This document shows positions 12,016-23,060 of a stretch of 64,000 nucleotides of DNA, in pieces. The position numbers and the translations under genes were made by a program. The notes under the pieces were generated by a model. That model ran no database searches and was not told the origin of the DNA. It saw only the letters and a list, made by a program, of their open reading frames with translations. The stretch comes from Stagonosporopsis chrysanthemi. Lineage: Eukaryota > Ascomycota > Dothideomycetes > Pleosporales > Didymellaceae. The stretch's first letter is position 1; the number at the start of each line of letters is the position of its first letter. The DNA is taken from contig JAFISE010000060.1 of assembly GCA_022560025.1 (NCBI GenBank), forward strand, positions 62,001 through 126,000. The letters run 5' to 3'.

Positions 12016-15000
12016 ATGGCGGCTGTCGACACTCCGCGGTCGGTTGATCTCGTGCGCACCGCCTCGCAGACTTCGACCCTCTCCAACCCTAGAAATCGCA
12101 GCATACAGCGCGTACGGCCAAGCAAGCGCGCGTCCAATGCTTCCCTGAGCCGCAGCCGTAGCAGACACCCATCTCCGCCCGAAGATACAAAGAGTCTGAC
12201 TTCGTTCCCCTCACTTTCTCCAAGTCCGGATGCGTCTCCCGTGCAAGCTCGCATCAACGGCTGGTTTCGCGCCACCAGTACCGTGGCAGACGAGGTCGCC
12301 AGACATGTCGATAACAACACTGTAGCATCACCAGACACGGTCAAGGCAGTGCCTCCACCTGATAGTCGGAAGAGTCCTCTGCCTGCGGCTACAGTGAGGA
12401 AGGTAACCAAGTCAACACAGCAAATAGTAGGAAGCTTGATGGGAGCACCCTCGGCCAGAGACCGCTCGGCGCTCTTCGACGACACCCCGACTGAACCCGC
12501 GAGGGTGCCCGGCAACCTGCACTTCTCCACCGATGCGAATGTCAAGGATGCCATCGATCAGGCAGGCGCTGTCGCCCTTGTCAGACAGTTGGCTGGTGAT
12601 TTGGCCCAACGAGATGCTCAAATCACTGCCCTGCGGCGAAGAGCCGAGGAGCGTGAGAGGATATTGAAGAAGATGCTGCAGGAATGCGAGGTCTCAAACA
12701 TGGACATCGAAAACCGGCTTCGTGATCTCGATAAAAGCAGAGAGCAAACGAAAGAGCTTACGAAGCAACGGACAAGAGGGGACAGCGCGCTATCTGGACT
12801 ACATCCAGACGATCCTATGGAAGACAGACTTGCACGGGCTATGGAGGATGAGGTAGCACAGCAACCTGACGCTCTAGGCATCGACACTGCAAGCTCAGCT
12901 CCGCGGGCTGACGTAACCTCAATCTACTCGACTGCATCTGATGCGCCACATGAGGCAGGGCGACCTGGCTGGAAGAACTACATTTGGAATGGCGCAAGCA
13001 GAAAGAGCAGCAGGGCTCCCTCCGTCGCAAGCATGGTCGACAGAGAAGCGTCAAGCTTATCAGAGCAGGCGAGATCACGAGCAAACAGTGGAGCCAAAGC
13101 GCCTCGAAAGGCCCTACCGAACGACCTCTTCGTACCTCCCGGGACGGATAAAGGAGGCAGTGCTGTCCCTGCTCTGCGCCGTCTGCAGAGCCACGATCAC
13201 GGTGGCGAAGGCTCCAGTCGCCGATCGTCCTCAGTCTCGCTCGCTAGCTGGGCGCTGAAAATGGTCGCTGGAAATACCCAGGCCAGCAACACAAAGGCCA
13301 GCACAGTAAGAGGCCGCAAGCGCACAGATTCAGACGATCTGGACCGCACGCCATCTGTGGTCTCGGTACGCACCACGCAATCTGCAAAGTCATCTCTTGC
13401 GAATGTTCAGAAACGAAACCTCGGTCCTAATGGCACAATCAAGAGCATTGCAGGGGACCCCCCCAAAGTCGGCTCCAGCATTGCGAGCCCACAGCCCTCC
13501 CGTGGCATGAGCAACCTTGGGCCAGTCGAGATGGATCGTATTTTGCCTGAGGAGTCACGACCACCTACACTGGTACAGCACCACAACCGATTCGTTGGCA
13601 GCAGCGAGTATCTCACTGATCGATTTGGATTCATCTACGACCAACGACGAAAGAAAAGGCAGAGCGAAGCCGCAGCTGCCTTGGCTCAGCACAAGCGCAA
13701 TAACAAGCTCGAGTCACTTGGAGGCGGTAGATCTGCCGTGAATCTGATGGGACTAGACGAAGAGCACGAAGATCCTGCACTAGATGGGAGTGGTGATCCC
13801 TCACGGCCGTCTAGTTCGGGCTCAGATGATTTGAGCAATAAGCCCGTGTCTAAGTCGTGGGTTGATTATCTAAAGCTTGCGACACAGCCAACTGAACTTC
13901 TGTCTCATACCCCTTCAGCAGCACCTATCACAACCGTCACTGTAGAAGCGGCTGAAGCTGAGCTGGTCAACCCAAAGAGCCAAATTACAATGACTAAGCG
14001 TGGATCTCTACCATCGTCGAGCGCCAATCCAGAACCTGCACCGACGCGAGTGTCCTCCAACCATGCCGAGCTTTCTATCGTAACACCATCGGTACCCACG
14101 ACGCCCATCAGTCAGTACCCTCCCTCTCAGGCTGATCCAGTGAAGTCTTTGCTGGACCAGATGAGTGAACTTCACGACAACATCCAGAAAGAGCGAACGC
14201 AAATCTGGAACGAGTTCCACAAGAAAGTCCGGGCTCAGCAAAAGCGTGAGGGTGAAGCCGCTGCCGACGGCGGCTCGAAGGAAATGCCCGAGACTCTCCT
14301 CACCGACGGTGAGATCATTGGCATTGCCAGTTTAGGCAACAAAGGCAAGGTTGGCCGCGCTAAGTGGCAAGAATTCCGGCGCCTCGTCCTAGGTGGCATA
14401 CCTGTCAGTTACCGCGCTAAAATCTGGGCCGAGTGCAGCGGCGCCTCCAGCCTGCGCGTACCTGGCTACTATGAAGATCTCGTGAACAATGGCGAGACCG
14501 ATCCCTCGATCGCAACACAAATCGAGATGGATATCACGCGCACACTTACTGATAACATATTCTTCCGTACGGGGCCTGGTGTGCAAAAGCTCAACGAGGT
14601 CTTGCTAGCTTACTCGCGCCGCAACCCGGAAGTTGGATATTGCCAGGGTATGAACCTCATCACTGCGTGCCTCCTGCTCATCATGCCTACCGCCGAGGAT
14701 GCGTTCTGGGTACTTGCCACGATGATCGAAAACATCCTACCTCAGAACTACTACGATCAAAATCTACTCACCTCTCGCGCTGACCAGGCCGTCTTACGCT
14801 CATACGTTGTTGAACTGCTCCCCAAGCTTTCTGCTCACCTTGACGAGCTGGAGATTGAGCTTGAAGCACTGACCTTCCAATGGTTCTTATCTGTATTCAC
14901 CGACTGCCTTTCTGCTGAGGCACTGTTCCGCGTATGGGACGTTGTGCTGTGCATGCACGATGGCTCCACCTTCCTTTTCCAGATCGCACTGGCTCTGTTG

Positions 15001-15480
15001 AAACTCAACGAAAAGGCACTTCTGCAATGTAACACTCCCGCCGGCGTCTACCACTATATCAACCACCAGATGACCAACCACGCCATCTCCATCGATGGCT
15101 TGATTCAGGCCTCTGATGCCCTAGGTCGCTTTGTCAAGCGCAAGGATGTAGAAGAGAGACGCGCGCGCTCCGTGGCATACGAACAAGAATTGATGAGGGA
15201 ACGCGAGGAAGCTCGACTTGAGCGCGCCCGGAAGAGGGTCAGCAAAGCCTCTGCCACTACGGAGGAGCTCATGTCTCCTGTCACACAGGAGGATGCTAAG
15301 AGTATATCTGCCAGTCTCGATGCAGAGCTCTCCATGCAAACGAGCCCGATGCGGACACCTTTGTCAGGCCATAGCCAGCGTAGCGACGAAGAGGAAGATG
15401 CCGAACGACTAAACCGCGAGGTTGAACTCACTGCGCGCACGCCAATGCCTATGGAAGAGGAGTTCACATGGCGTGCATAA
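12016..15480 (+). CDS. TBC-domain Rab GTPase-activating protein
   Basis: Single-exon, 1154-residue protein. TBC proteins accelerate GTP hydrolysis on Rab GTPases and so switch off vesicle trafficking steps. The N-terminal two thirds are low-complexity, serine-rich and probably disordered, with a helical, charged segment near 200-250 that could form a coiled coil. The TBC domain spans about 790-1040, from LVLGGIPVSYRAKIW. Both catalytic fingers are present: the arginine finger in IEMDITR (about 836-842) and the glutamine finger in YCQGMN (about 875). A charged helical tail follows. The domain looks active. Which Rab it serves cannot be read from sequence, so no symbol is given. Confidence 0.93.
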   Translation: MAAVDTPRSVDLVRTASQTSTLSNPRNRSIQRVRPSKRASNASLSRSRSRHPSPPEDTKSLTSFPSLSPSPDASPVQARINGWFRATSTVADEVARHVDNNTVASPDTVKAVPPPDSRKSPLPAATVRKVTKSTQQIVGSLMGAPSARDRSALFDDTPTEPARVPGNLHFSTDANVKDAIDQAGAVALVRQLAGDLAQRDAQITALRRRAEERERILKKMLQECEVSNMDIENRLRDLDKSREQTKELTKQRTRGDSALSGLHPDDPMEDRLARAMEDEVAQQPDALGIDTASSAPRADVTSIYSTASDAPHEAGRPGWKNYIWNGASRKSSRAPSVASMVDREASSLSEQARSRANSGAKAPRKALPNDLFVPPGTDKGGSAVPALRRLQSHDHGGEGSSRRSSSVSLASWALKMVAGNTQASNTKASTVRGRKRTDSDDLDRTPSVVSVRTTQSAKSSLANVQKRNLGPNGTIKSIAGDPPKVGSSIASPQPSRGMSNLGPVEMDRILPEESRPPTLVQHHNRFVGSSEYLTDRFGFIYDQRRKKRQSEAAAALAQHKRNNKLESLGGGRSAVNLMGLDEEHEDPALDGSGDPSRPSSSGSDDLSNKPVSKSWVDYLKLATQPTELLSHTPSAAPITTVTVEAAEAELVNPKSQITMTKRGSLPSSSANPEPAPTRVSSNHAELSIVTPSVPTTPISQYPPSQADPVKSLLDQMSELHDNIQKERTQIWNEFHKKVRAQQKREGEAAADGGSKEMPETLLTDGEIIGIASLGNKGKVGRAKWQEFRRLVLGGIPVSYRAKIWAECSGASSLRVPGYYEDLVNNGETDPSIATQIEMDITRTLTDNIFFRTGPGVQKLNEVLLAYSRRNPEVGYCQGMNLITACLLLIMPTAEDAFWVLATMIENILPQNYYDQNLLTSRADQAVLRSYVVELLPKLSAHLDELEIELEALTFQWFLSVFTDCLSAEALFRVWDVVLCMHDGSTFLFQIALALLKLNEKALLQCNTPAGVYHYINHQMTNHAISIDGLIQASDALGRFVKRKDVEERRARSVAYEQELMREREEARLERARKRVSKASATTEELMSPVTQEDAKSISASLDAELSMQTSPMRTPLSGHSQRSDEEEDAERLNREVELTARTPMPMEEEFTWRA

Positions 15481-16696
15481 GACATCAGCGACTCTTTTCT
15501 TTTGTCCTATATAACCCTGCACATGCATTCCTTCCTTTTTAGAACTACGGTTCTCTGACCTCATGTCATTGCATAGATTGGCGCTTTACATAACCGGGCT
15601 TGGGATTCCAGCATGCATATACCCCTTTCCTTTTCCTTCCTTTGAGCGTCGCATTTAGTCATGACATCTGAAACCACGCTTCCGTTTTCATCGTTGCTCA
15701 TTTGCATACCTACAATCAACTCAGCCTGGCTCGAGCTGTTGGATGACTCGCATCAGTTTGTATGGAAATGTGTTAGCAAAACACCTAAGCAGCGAAGATG
15801 GTTGTCGGCGTCGAGACTCCAAAATTGACAGGTACATTACGTACTTACCGCATTAACATCCCGACCACCACCACCATATTCTCTTCTTGACATTGAATGT
15901 TCCCACTTCTTGATATCGAACCCCTCTTTCGCAAGTGATGACATGGTTTGCCCCTTGCGTACAAGAACTCTGACGTGTCCCTTGTTCACCAAACCGACGG
16001 TTTCCAAAGTATGAACTTAAAAGGGCTCAAGCAGAGTATGCGGTTTATGCATGGTTGGATCCCCTAGTAGCCCACTGCTCCGACATCAATACAGACTCCG
16101 CCCTAGTGCAATGTTCTATTCGACATTGGAGACAACCAGGGACTGAAAGCGAATCCACATGGTTGGCAGCTTGCTATAGAAACATGGGACTACCTGGACG
16201 ACAAACTCTTTTTGCCTTGGATCCTTGCCAATTCGCGACGTTCGAGCCTGTATCACGTAGACCCTTAAATGTACTTCAATCTAGGTTTACCTGGATGGTG
16301 AATAGGTGTGTCGGACACGGGAAGCGCATTGTCTTACACATACACCTAGCTTCCTTAACGCAACATCTGCTGGACAACTCAAGAACAGAGATGGCACGTG
16401 CGAACATACAGATCGAATGATGAGACATTTAGAGCGTTCACCTTGGTCATAGTTCATTCTGGGTCATAATCTTACTCTGCAATGGGCATATAGATGTGGC
16501 TACCAGAGAGCGGGCGGAATTCAAGGGACCAAAGATCTGACCAAAGCTCTATAACGCGCACTCGGCACGGTTCTTGTATAACAGCAGAGGCTGTGCTCAC
16601 CAGGTGTATGTATTCTCGTACTCCAACCAAACTCCGGGCTATGTCTCGGCATGTTGTCATCGAAACTGGCGTTGACAGAGTCGAACGTCAGCCACG
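15481..16696. other. Intergenic, 1.2 kb
   Basis: Convergent spacer after the TBC gene and before the 3' end of an F-box gene. It contains a 121-codon open frame at 16055-16420 with no recognisable features, which I treat as chance. No repeat or RNA gene seen. Confidence 0.5.
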
Positions 16697-17512
16697 CTAG
16701 CCTAGTTGATGGGCCTGATCCCTCCTGAAGTCGTCAAAACTTGCTTCGATGCGCGTCTGCACAAGTGAGAAAAAGTCCTCCATCGTAATTCCTCCCTCGA
16801 CAGTATATGGGGTCCAAATTTTGCAGCGGTAGGAGGGATCGAAGGTGAAATCGCACTCCATCGTGATGGTATGTGCGGGTGGTTGGGATATCAACATCTT
16901 CCTCCATATAGCCCCAGGCAGACCGCGAGCAGTACGGCAGAGAGTTGCTGGATCCTTCCGTTTAACGTGTTCGGCCTCGGGTGTCGTAGCGGGGCTCGAT
17001 GTTGTCAGCGGTTGCGCGGAGTGGAACATGCTCTGGAGGATGGGGTTGAAAACAATGTTATCCACCGAAAGCTTCGGTCGCTCAAGCTTCGGTGGATTGT
17101 TGTATATCCTGCCGATGTCGATCCAAAATATTGGCCGCTGCTCATGATGAACTCCTCCGTGTCTCCGTGTATCTATGAAGAGCTTAAAGATCATCGACGG
17201 ACCATCATCAACATCGTCCACGCTCGGACTGAGGAAGAGGGCTTGTTGTAGCTGCGGAGATCGTGAGATGGTTGCATTCCAGAACTTTGACACGCGGAGG
17301 CATCGTGCCAAAGTCCAGAAGTCGAGATGTCGAAGGATTTCCTCCAAAATCTCCGTAGGCAAGGGGCCCAAGTCGGCACCTGCATCACCGTCATACGAGG
17401 TGAATGTACGACCGGCGTCATCCTGCCCCTCCAACGCCGACTCCAGGAAGGCATCGCGGTAGGTGTCCTTGAGATATCGACAGATGGATTCAGAGTACGC
17501 AGCGCGGTGCAT
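16697..17512 (-). CDS. F-box protein
   Basis: Intronless 271-residue frame with an ATG at 17512-17510. The F-box lies at about 48-83: LGPLPTEILEEILRHLDFWT followed by LARCLRVSKFWNATI, the usual pattern for binding Skp1 in SCF ubiquitin ligases. The rest resembles the uncharacterised C-terminal region of many Pleosporales F-box proteins (tryptophan and proline scattered, no WD40 or LRR), so the substrate is unknown. It sits next to another F-box gene and a broken HET gene, a grouping typical of variable fungal regions. Confidence 0.82.
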   Translation of the reverse strand: MHRAAYSESICRYLKDTYRDAFLESALEGQDDAGRTFTSYDGDAGADLGPLPTEILEEILRHLDFWTLARCLRVSKFWNATISRSPQLQQALFLSPSVDDVDDGPSMIFKLFIDTRRHGGVHHEQRPIFWIDIGRIYNNPPKLERPKLSVDNIVFNPILQSMFHSAQPLTTSSPATTPEAEHVKRKDPATLCRTARGLPGAIWRKMLISQPPAHTITMECDFTFDPSYRCKIWTPYTVEGGITMEDFFSLVQTRIEASFDDFRRDQAHQLG

Positions 17513-18084
17513 CTCAAGGAAGGGAGAAGGACATAGACACGCGCACAGGCGTGTCTACAAAACGCAAATTGCGTGCAGCACTGTCACTCATTGATATTGC
17601 AGTCGAAGACGTCCCTCGAAGGTAATGCAAAATAGATTAGTACATGACAGCATGTGCCGCCACTTTGCCTAGGAGGGCGAATGGCGCGTCCCCGGTCATC
17701 TTGACCCTCGTACATAAGACCAAATGTGCGTATAGGCAATTTCGATCCTGGGAGGAGATTTGGGGGATGTGAAGATCGAGGGAAAGATCGTCGGTGGGGA
17801 GCTCTACCTATATGCGAAGGCCTAGCTGCCTTTCGTCAAGAGCTATCGTTCACTCAGGGTTCACCGGCGCTTTTGCCGAACCAATTCGTCCAATTATCTA
17901 GAATCAACTCAGAGAGAATCTGACTAACGGGGTAACACAACGCTCTGTCAACTTCGTTCGTTGTTTTCTCCGCTGTACACACGGTGCGCCTTGTACCTAC
18001 GCATCGCCCTTACCTGACACGGGCGCACGGGTACTTCGGTAACTAGCATCGTCATGATCTGCACTCTAACCCCAATGACAAACA
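17513..18084. promoter_or_regulatory. Divergent spacer between two F-box genes
   Basis: 572 bases separating the divergent F-box starts. No open frame, repeat or RNA is recognisable. It must contain both promoters if both genes are expressed. Confidence 0.45.
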
Positions 18085-18971
18085 ATGTCTACACTCGACA
18101 CGCTCCCGCTTGAGATCCTGTTCCGAATCTTCGATTTCATCTCGAGTCCCTACGATCCAAGTTCGTCTCCATACCACCCGTTCAACAGTCTTGCCGCGAC
18201 AAGCAAACACTTCGACTCAGCGGGCGAAGAGTATGCACGTGCTCTGCTCAAACGATACGCCAACTTTGCCCCGAAAAAGAGGTCTAAAACCTATACAAGT
18301 AGAAGGAAATGGCTGGCCGAAACATGCCAGTTGTGCTACAAGAAAAACAAACGGAGATCAACCCTTTGGCGTAATCTGACCTGTTGTCTGGCATGTGACA
18401 AAACACATTTTGCGAAAGTAGTACGTTCTTACACGTTTCTACAGTATTGAGCAATGGCCTGACATCTCCCAGACCATGACAAATGCCATCAAGCGATACG
18501 GTCTCTCGAAACTTGATCTTTTCACGCCCAATCGCCTGCATCCTGCACTTCCACCTCTTGCGCACGGAGAATACACGATCATGGGCGGCACCGCCACAAG
18601 TAGGTGATCACACCATCGTTCTAGGTGAAGCCGTGGCTAACATCTCAGTGATATACGAACCAGATCTCATCTTGCGACAAGAGCACATACATGGCCAACT
18701 AGACTTTGTAGATAGGACTGATGTGCAGTTGCGCAAACGCATCAGACGACACGACACGCTGCTGACGCATATGGGTCTTGCATACTCCACTAGTATCAAA
18801 ATATGGTACCGAAGTGGCCGACTGTGGGAAGAAGGAAAGGTGAAGTCAGGAAGGCCTAGTATGGAGACCAAAGAGAGTCGTGAGATGTTTGTACAGCGAG
18901 GTCTGGCACTTGAAAGAGCTGTGATGCATGTTCAAGGCGCTTCGGAGGAGACTGCGATTGAGCTTGGTTAA
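18085..18971 (+). CDS. F-box protein, three exons
   Basis: Exons 18085-18420, 18473-18599 and 18649-18971 give 261 residues. The F-box is at the very N-terminus (LPLEILFRIFDFI). A cysteine-rich stretch near 90-112 (CQLCYKKNKRRSTLWRNLTC, then CLACDKTHF) resembles a small zinc-binding knuckle. After the first intron (52 nt, GTACGT...CTCCCAG) the frame continues as KRYGLSKLDLFTPNRLHP, and after the second (49 nt) as IYEPDLILRQEHIHG. These are recurrent lines in this Pleosporales F-box family. The first intron was placed at the AG at 18471-18472 because a nearer AG would give an intron of only 31 nt. Probable SCF substrate adaptor; target unknown. Confidence 0.78.
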
Positions 18972-19313
18972 CGGGCTTCACACATACGAAACAACAGCAC
19001 CTGATCAACTCAGCACTTCAGTCCGCCGATCAGGGAAAGTTGATCTCACGTGGTCAAGTGTCCGACAGGTGAGCGTGGAAAGCCTTCTATGACCGAGACA
19101 CCCCTGTGCGCTTAACGCGGTAGTTTTATACACCTCTAGCATAGTCTGACAGTACACATACAATATCCCAAGGCAACAGCCTGTTGATCGTCGAGTCGAG
19201 GTCCACAAGTCCTCTCAATCAACTCGTAGACATATCAACTGGTCTGACCACAAATCTCAAAGCATCTTATTCAAATCCAACTACAACGTCACCACTACGG
19301 ATTCCGTGAGTTC

Positions 19314-20716
19314 CTATCCCGAGGGGGCCGTCTCTAGTGATGAATCCTTTAGCACCGTCCAAATTGTGCTGCGAATACAAGTGAGTGCATAACGGGACGT
19401 AGCTAGCGTCGATTCAGAGTTAACTGTGCCTACCGCTGGGTCCGAGATAGGTGTCGTATGGATCGATTCTGTAGTGGTGTCGTTGTTGGTGTCTGCACCT
19501 AGTAACATATGACGTTGCCATATGAGGAGTGTGTTTCGAATGAAGGTAATTGTCTCGTCTAGCTCTGAGGAAGTAGACTCTGTGGTGTCGATGCTGACTT
19601 TACTTGAAGCCGAGTATAGTAACACGGCACGAATCAGATCTTCGAGGGATTCTTTAAGATCTTCAGGGGTGGTGTGCTTGTAAATGGCGAGAATTGAGTG
19701 ATATTCTGACAGATATTCGATAACGTCAAGGTAATGGTTGTTTGTCGTGCTAATTTCGATAGTTGGTTCCTCGTACTTTACTGTCTCTATCCTGATGTAC
19801 ATGTGGGCAGATATACTCAAGAAGTTTTGATTATTCGTATCCTGGGTAAGGTCGAGAAGCTTGTGGTGCTGGCCCTCGAAGTCTGGAAACGGTGCTTCCA
19901 TGAGATTGGTCAGTGACCAATCGACTGCCCACGAAGCCAGATCTGGGACAGAGCACACGAAGATAGGATTTGGTGATAGTACAAGCTCTTGCAAGATTCC
20001 TATTCTTGACCACCAAGGTCTCTGCATGATCGATGCAAGCATCATTGAAGGTGACAAGGTTCTCGGGGTCCTGCATATCGCGCACAACTCGAGTGATGAT
20101 CCTCCTGTCATGAGAATCAGCAGACCCTAATGTACGTTTCTCGTAGCCAAATTTGAAGGGATCGGTAGGGTTAGGTCCGCTCGAAAGGCTGAGTATGTCT
20201 TGTTGCAGCGCGTTTCGTACCTGAATTGAGAACGCCCGGATAGCTTGATCAGCATCTCTTGTTGACGGTCCAAGATACACGTAGGTTGTGCGTGCTCTCA
20301 GATAGATCTGATCCATCATCTTGACTGCTAAATCTTCTCTTGATCATTAGTTTGGTTGACGCACAAAGCATCGACCCACATTGAGAGCTGAGATTGTCAA
20401 TCCTTGTCTCGTCTGTTACTGATAGACCTACTGGTATTGAACCACTCATAGGTAAGTATAAAAGAGCATTGAGCAAACTTGCCGCCACCGGAATACACAA
20501 TCCGTCGTTGAGGAAAGCAGCAGATACTGCAATCGGATCACCCCACCCATACGATAAAGCATTGTATCTCGGCACCTCTGATAGAAATACAGAATCGAGC
20601 GGCCCAGTCAGGGTAGGAGACAAAGTCTGTGGCGATATTCTGACCGGATCGAGATACAACAAACGTATCTCGACCTAGTCCTGATTGAGCACGTTGAAGA
20701 CATGTTCGTACGGCAT
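19314..20716 (-). pseudogene. Broken HET-domain (heterokaryon incompatibility) gene
   Basis: HET-domain proteins trigger cell death after fusion of incompatible fungal hyphae. The ATG at 20716 opens MPYEHVFNVLNQD, then a TAG at 20675-20677 interrupts the frame before VEIRLLYLDP. The core HET block RYNALSYGWGD follows. A 44-nt intron (20388-20431) joins it to MWVDALCVNQTNDQE, but the frame then stops at a TAG and resumes one frame over as VKMMDQIYLRARTTYVYLG (near 20330). A second frame change near 20043 is needed to reach RPWWSRIGILQEL. So there is one nonsense codon and two frameshifts in an otherwise well preserved HET core. Assembly errors could explain one break but hardly all three. The distal part (19314-20000) is an open tail without a recognised domain. 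Confidence 0.75.
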
Positions 20717-20981
20717 TCTTCAGCCTTCGAACATGCCGTTCGACAGGACAAAACGGTAGGTTTGGGGGTTGCTAGTGGGGTACGTGCTTGTTTGTTCCTG
20801 CTTACCGAGCTGCATGGCGCTTTTCTCACCGGGGTAAGCCGAAATCTCTATTCACGTGGAACAATCGGTCTACTGATTCGTGGGCTACTTGTGGTGAACA
20901 TCTCGACCAAACGAAACCGCCATTAGAAAGTTGTTTCTGTACAGATAGTGGCCGCTTTCCAGTCCTAGACGATACCGTCGA

Positions 20982-21906
20982 CTATAGCTTTGACTCATCC
21001 ATACCATAGCTCTCGTACGGAAAGTCTTCCAAGCTACTGTAAAGCCTGCCCCAACCATCACCAATCTTTCCAGGCGTCCCGACTTGCCTATGGCCCTGCT
21101 TGACCTCCATTTCTGTCTTCTGCAGCTGTTGTTCTTCGTCCTCCTTGTGCTCACCGGTCAATCCAGCCAGAACCTCCTCCTTCCTGTCCTTGTACTCGTT
21201 CAACAGTCCAGGATGGGGCACCCAGACTGTCTGCATGCCTGCTCTCCGCCCTGACTCGACACCAGGTACACTGTCCTCAAATACCAAGCATTCTTCTGGC
21301 TTTATTGGTGGCTGGCCCTGTGCCTTGAGCGTATTGTTGAGTGTAGAGAGCGCGAGAAGGTAGATATCTGGTGCAGGTTTACCGCGACCAGCGGGTATCC
21401 GGGGGTCGTCGCCGAGAACTTGATGCTCGAGCGCAAAGTTCTGGAAGAGCTCGCCGAGGTGCTCGCTCTTGATCTTGAAGTTGTTCTTGTTGCTGCTCGT
21501 CGCCAAAGCCATGTGAACACCTCTCTTCTTGAGGCTTGCCAGAAGCTCTAATACACCTGGCAATGGCTTTGTATTCGGAAAAAGCTTCACCTGGAGCTCC
21601 TTCTGCTCCTTCAGCATCTGCTCATCGTCAATGGGTAGCTGAGCCCATGCGCGGAAAATTGCGCCAGCTTGGGGCCCAGGCCGGCCTTGCAATTGCGCTT
21701 TGATGGACCATGGTATGTTCGGCTTGCCATAGCGTGCGAGAATGGTGTTCGTGACTTCCGTGTAGATATCTTCCGAGTCAATGAGCAGGCCGTCCATATC
21801 AAAGAGAGCCGCACGAATGCGGGGTGGTGGGGTGTTGCTGTAGAAAGTTAGCATTGGCGTCTAGCAACGAGCGTGGAATCGAGTTTGGAACCTACTTCGA
21901 GCTCAT
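20982..21906 (-). CDS. HAD-family phosphatase with peroxisomal C-terminus
   Basis: Haloacid-dehalogenase-like hydrolase of the pseudouridine-5'-phosphatase / beta-phosphoglucomutase-like group. Exon 1 is only 11 nt (21896-21906, MSSN...), then a 58-nt intron and exon 2 at 20982-21837, giving 288 residues. Motif I is FDMDGLLID (nucleophile D17, acid D19), motif II is ALATSS, the lysine lies in GKPAPDIY and motif III is VFEDSVPGVESG. All catalytic elements are present. The cap between motif I and II is helical as in subclass I HADs. The last three residues are SKL, a canonical type 1 peroxisomal targeting signal, so import into peroxisomes is likely. The substrate is not evident. Confidence 0.9.
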
Positions 21907-22109
21907 TTTGACGGATCTTGAAGTTTGTTTCGCGTATGTGACTTTGTTGATGCTATCCGTTTACAATTACTCCAAAGAGTTGCATGACCCTACGAACCGA
22001 GGCTAGCCGCTAGCGTTCTCAGGGTTCGAGCGACGTCACCAGCAAAACAGTATACAGACAGACGCGTCCCATACAAGAACACAGGACTAGGCTTCAACAA
22101 CGCTCTACT

Positions 22110-22907
22110 ATGCCACCATCCCAGGCCGAGCCTGTTTCAAAGGCTAATACCGACGCCACCTACACCCCTGAGATCTTCCCGCCAGATGAGGAGAAGAAGC
22201 TCCTTGGGGAATCAACCACTGAAAAGACTTCTGCGAACAAGATCTTCACATCAGGTGACTACAGCACAGCAATTCAAGGCTATGAGAAAGCTCTTGCTGT
22301 ATGTCCCACGTACCTAGAGTATGACATCGCCGTCCTCCGCTCGAATATCTCCGCATGCCACATCAAGCTAGGAGAATGGAAGGAAGCAGTGGAATCAGCA
22401 ACGAAAGCGCTAGACGCACTCGACATGATCGACCCGCCACCAACTAAAGAAGCTGGCGAAAACGGTCGGGGGGACGTAGTAGGTGGTGTGAGTGAAATCG
22501 ACGACAGTACCGAAATACTTCTCGAAGCCCTTGTGCGCACTGGTCACGGAATCAGTGACGTCCAGAAACTGCGCACAAAAGCTCTTTTGCGAAGAGCGAA
22601 AGCACGGCACGAAGTTGGCGGTTGGGCATCATTACAGGGGTCGCTCGAAGACTACCAGGCACTGTCGAAATCGCCACACCAGTTGTCTAGCTTGGACCAG
22701 AAGGCCGTGCAGGCCGCAATGAGAACGTTGCCTACCGAACTGAATGCTGCTAAGGACAAGGAGATGGCAGAGATGATGGGGAACCTGAAGAAGCTGGGGA
22801 ACGGGATACTGAAGCCATTTGGACTGAGTACAGACAATTTTCAGTTCCAACAGGATCCCAATTCTGGAGGATATAGCATGAATTTCAACCAGAATCCTGG
22901 AAAATAG
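22110..22907 (+). CDS. TPR protein, TTC1-like
   Basis: Single-exon, 265-residue protein with an ATG at 22110. TPR helices run from about 38 to 215: ANKIFTSGDYSTAIQGYEKAL, then VLRSNISACHIKLGEWKEAV, and later LRTKALLRRAKARHEVGGW, the usual three-repeat clamp. The C-terminal LGNGILKPFGLSTDNFQ matches the ending of TTC1-family proteins (TPR1 / small TPR adaptors). These are cytosolic co-chaperone-like adaptors that bind Hsp70/Hsp90 tails or small GTPases. The middle repeat is interrupted by an acidic insert of about 30 residues. Which partner it binds is not shown. Confidence 0.85.
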   Translation: MPPSQAEPVSKANTDATYTPEIFPPDEEKKLLGESTTEKTSANKIFTSGDYSTAIQGYEKALAVCPTYLEYDIAVLRSNISACHIKLGEWKEAVESATKALDALDMIDPPPTKEAGENGRGDVVGGVSEIDDSTEILLEALVRTGHGISDVQKLRTKALLRRAKARHEVGGWASLQGSLEDYQALSKSPHQLSSLDQKAVQAAMRTLPTELNAAKDKEMAEMMGNLKKLGNGILKPFGLSTDNFQFQQDPNSGGYSMNFNQNPGK

Positions 22908-23060
22908 AGGTATCGTATAGTTTGTCCGGTTGATAGATTTGTTGAGACATGTGTTCAACCGCCAGAGATACCCCTAGATTCAAGGTCTTGAAGACATTCC
23001 GCTTCTACGCAATGCTAGAACGCCTAGGCGTCACATACACTGATGTGATATTTGAGGATC

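Noticed and set aside
18421..18451. 31-nt first intron in the second F-box gene
   Set aside because: Too short for this genome; the AG at 18471-18472 gives a 52-nt intron with a CTGAC branch point and keeps frame.
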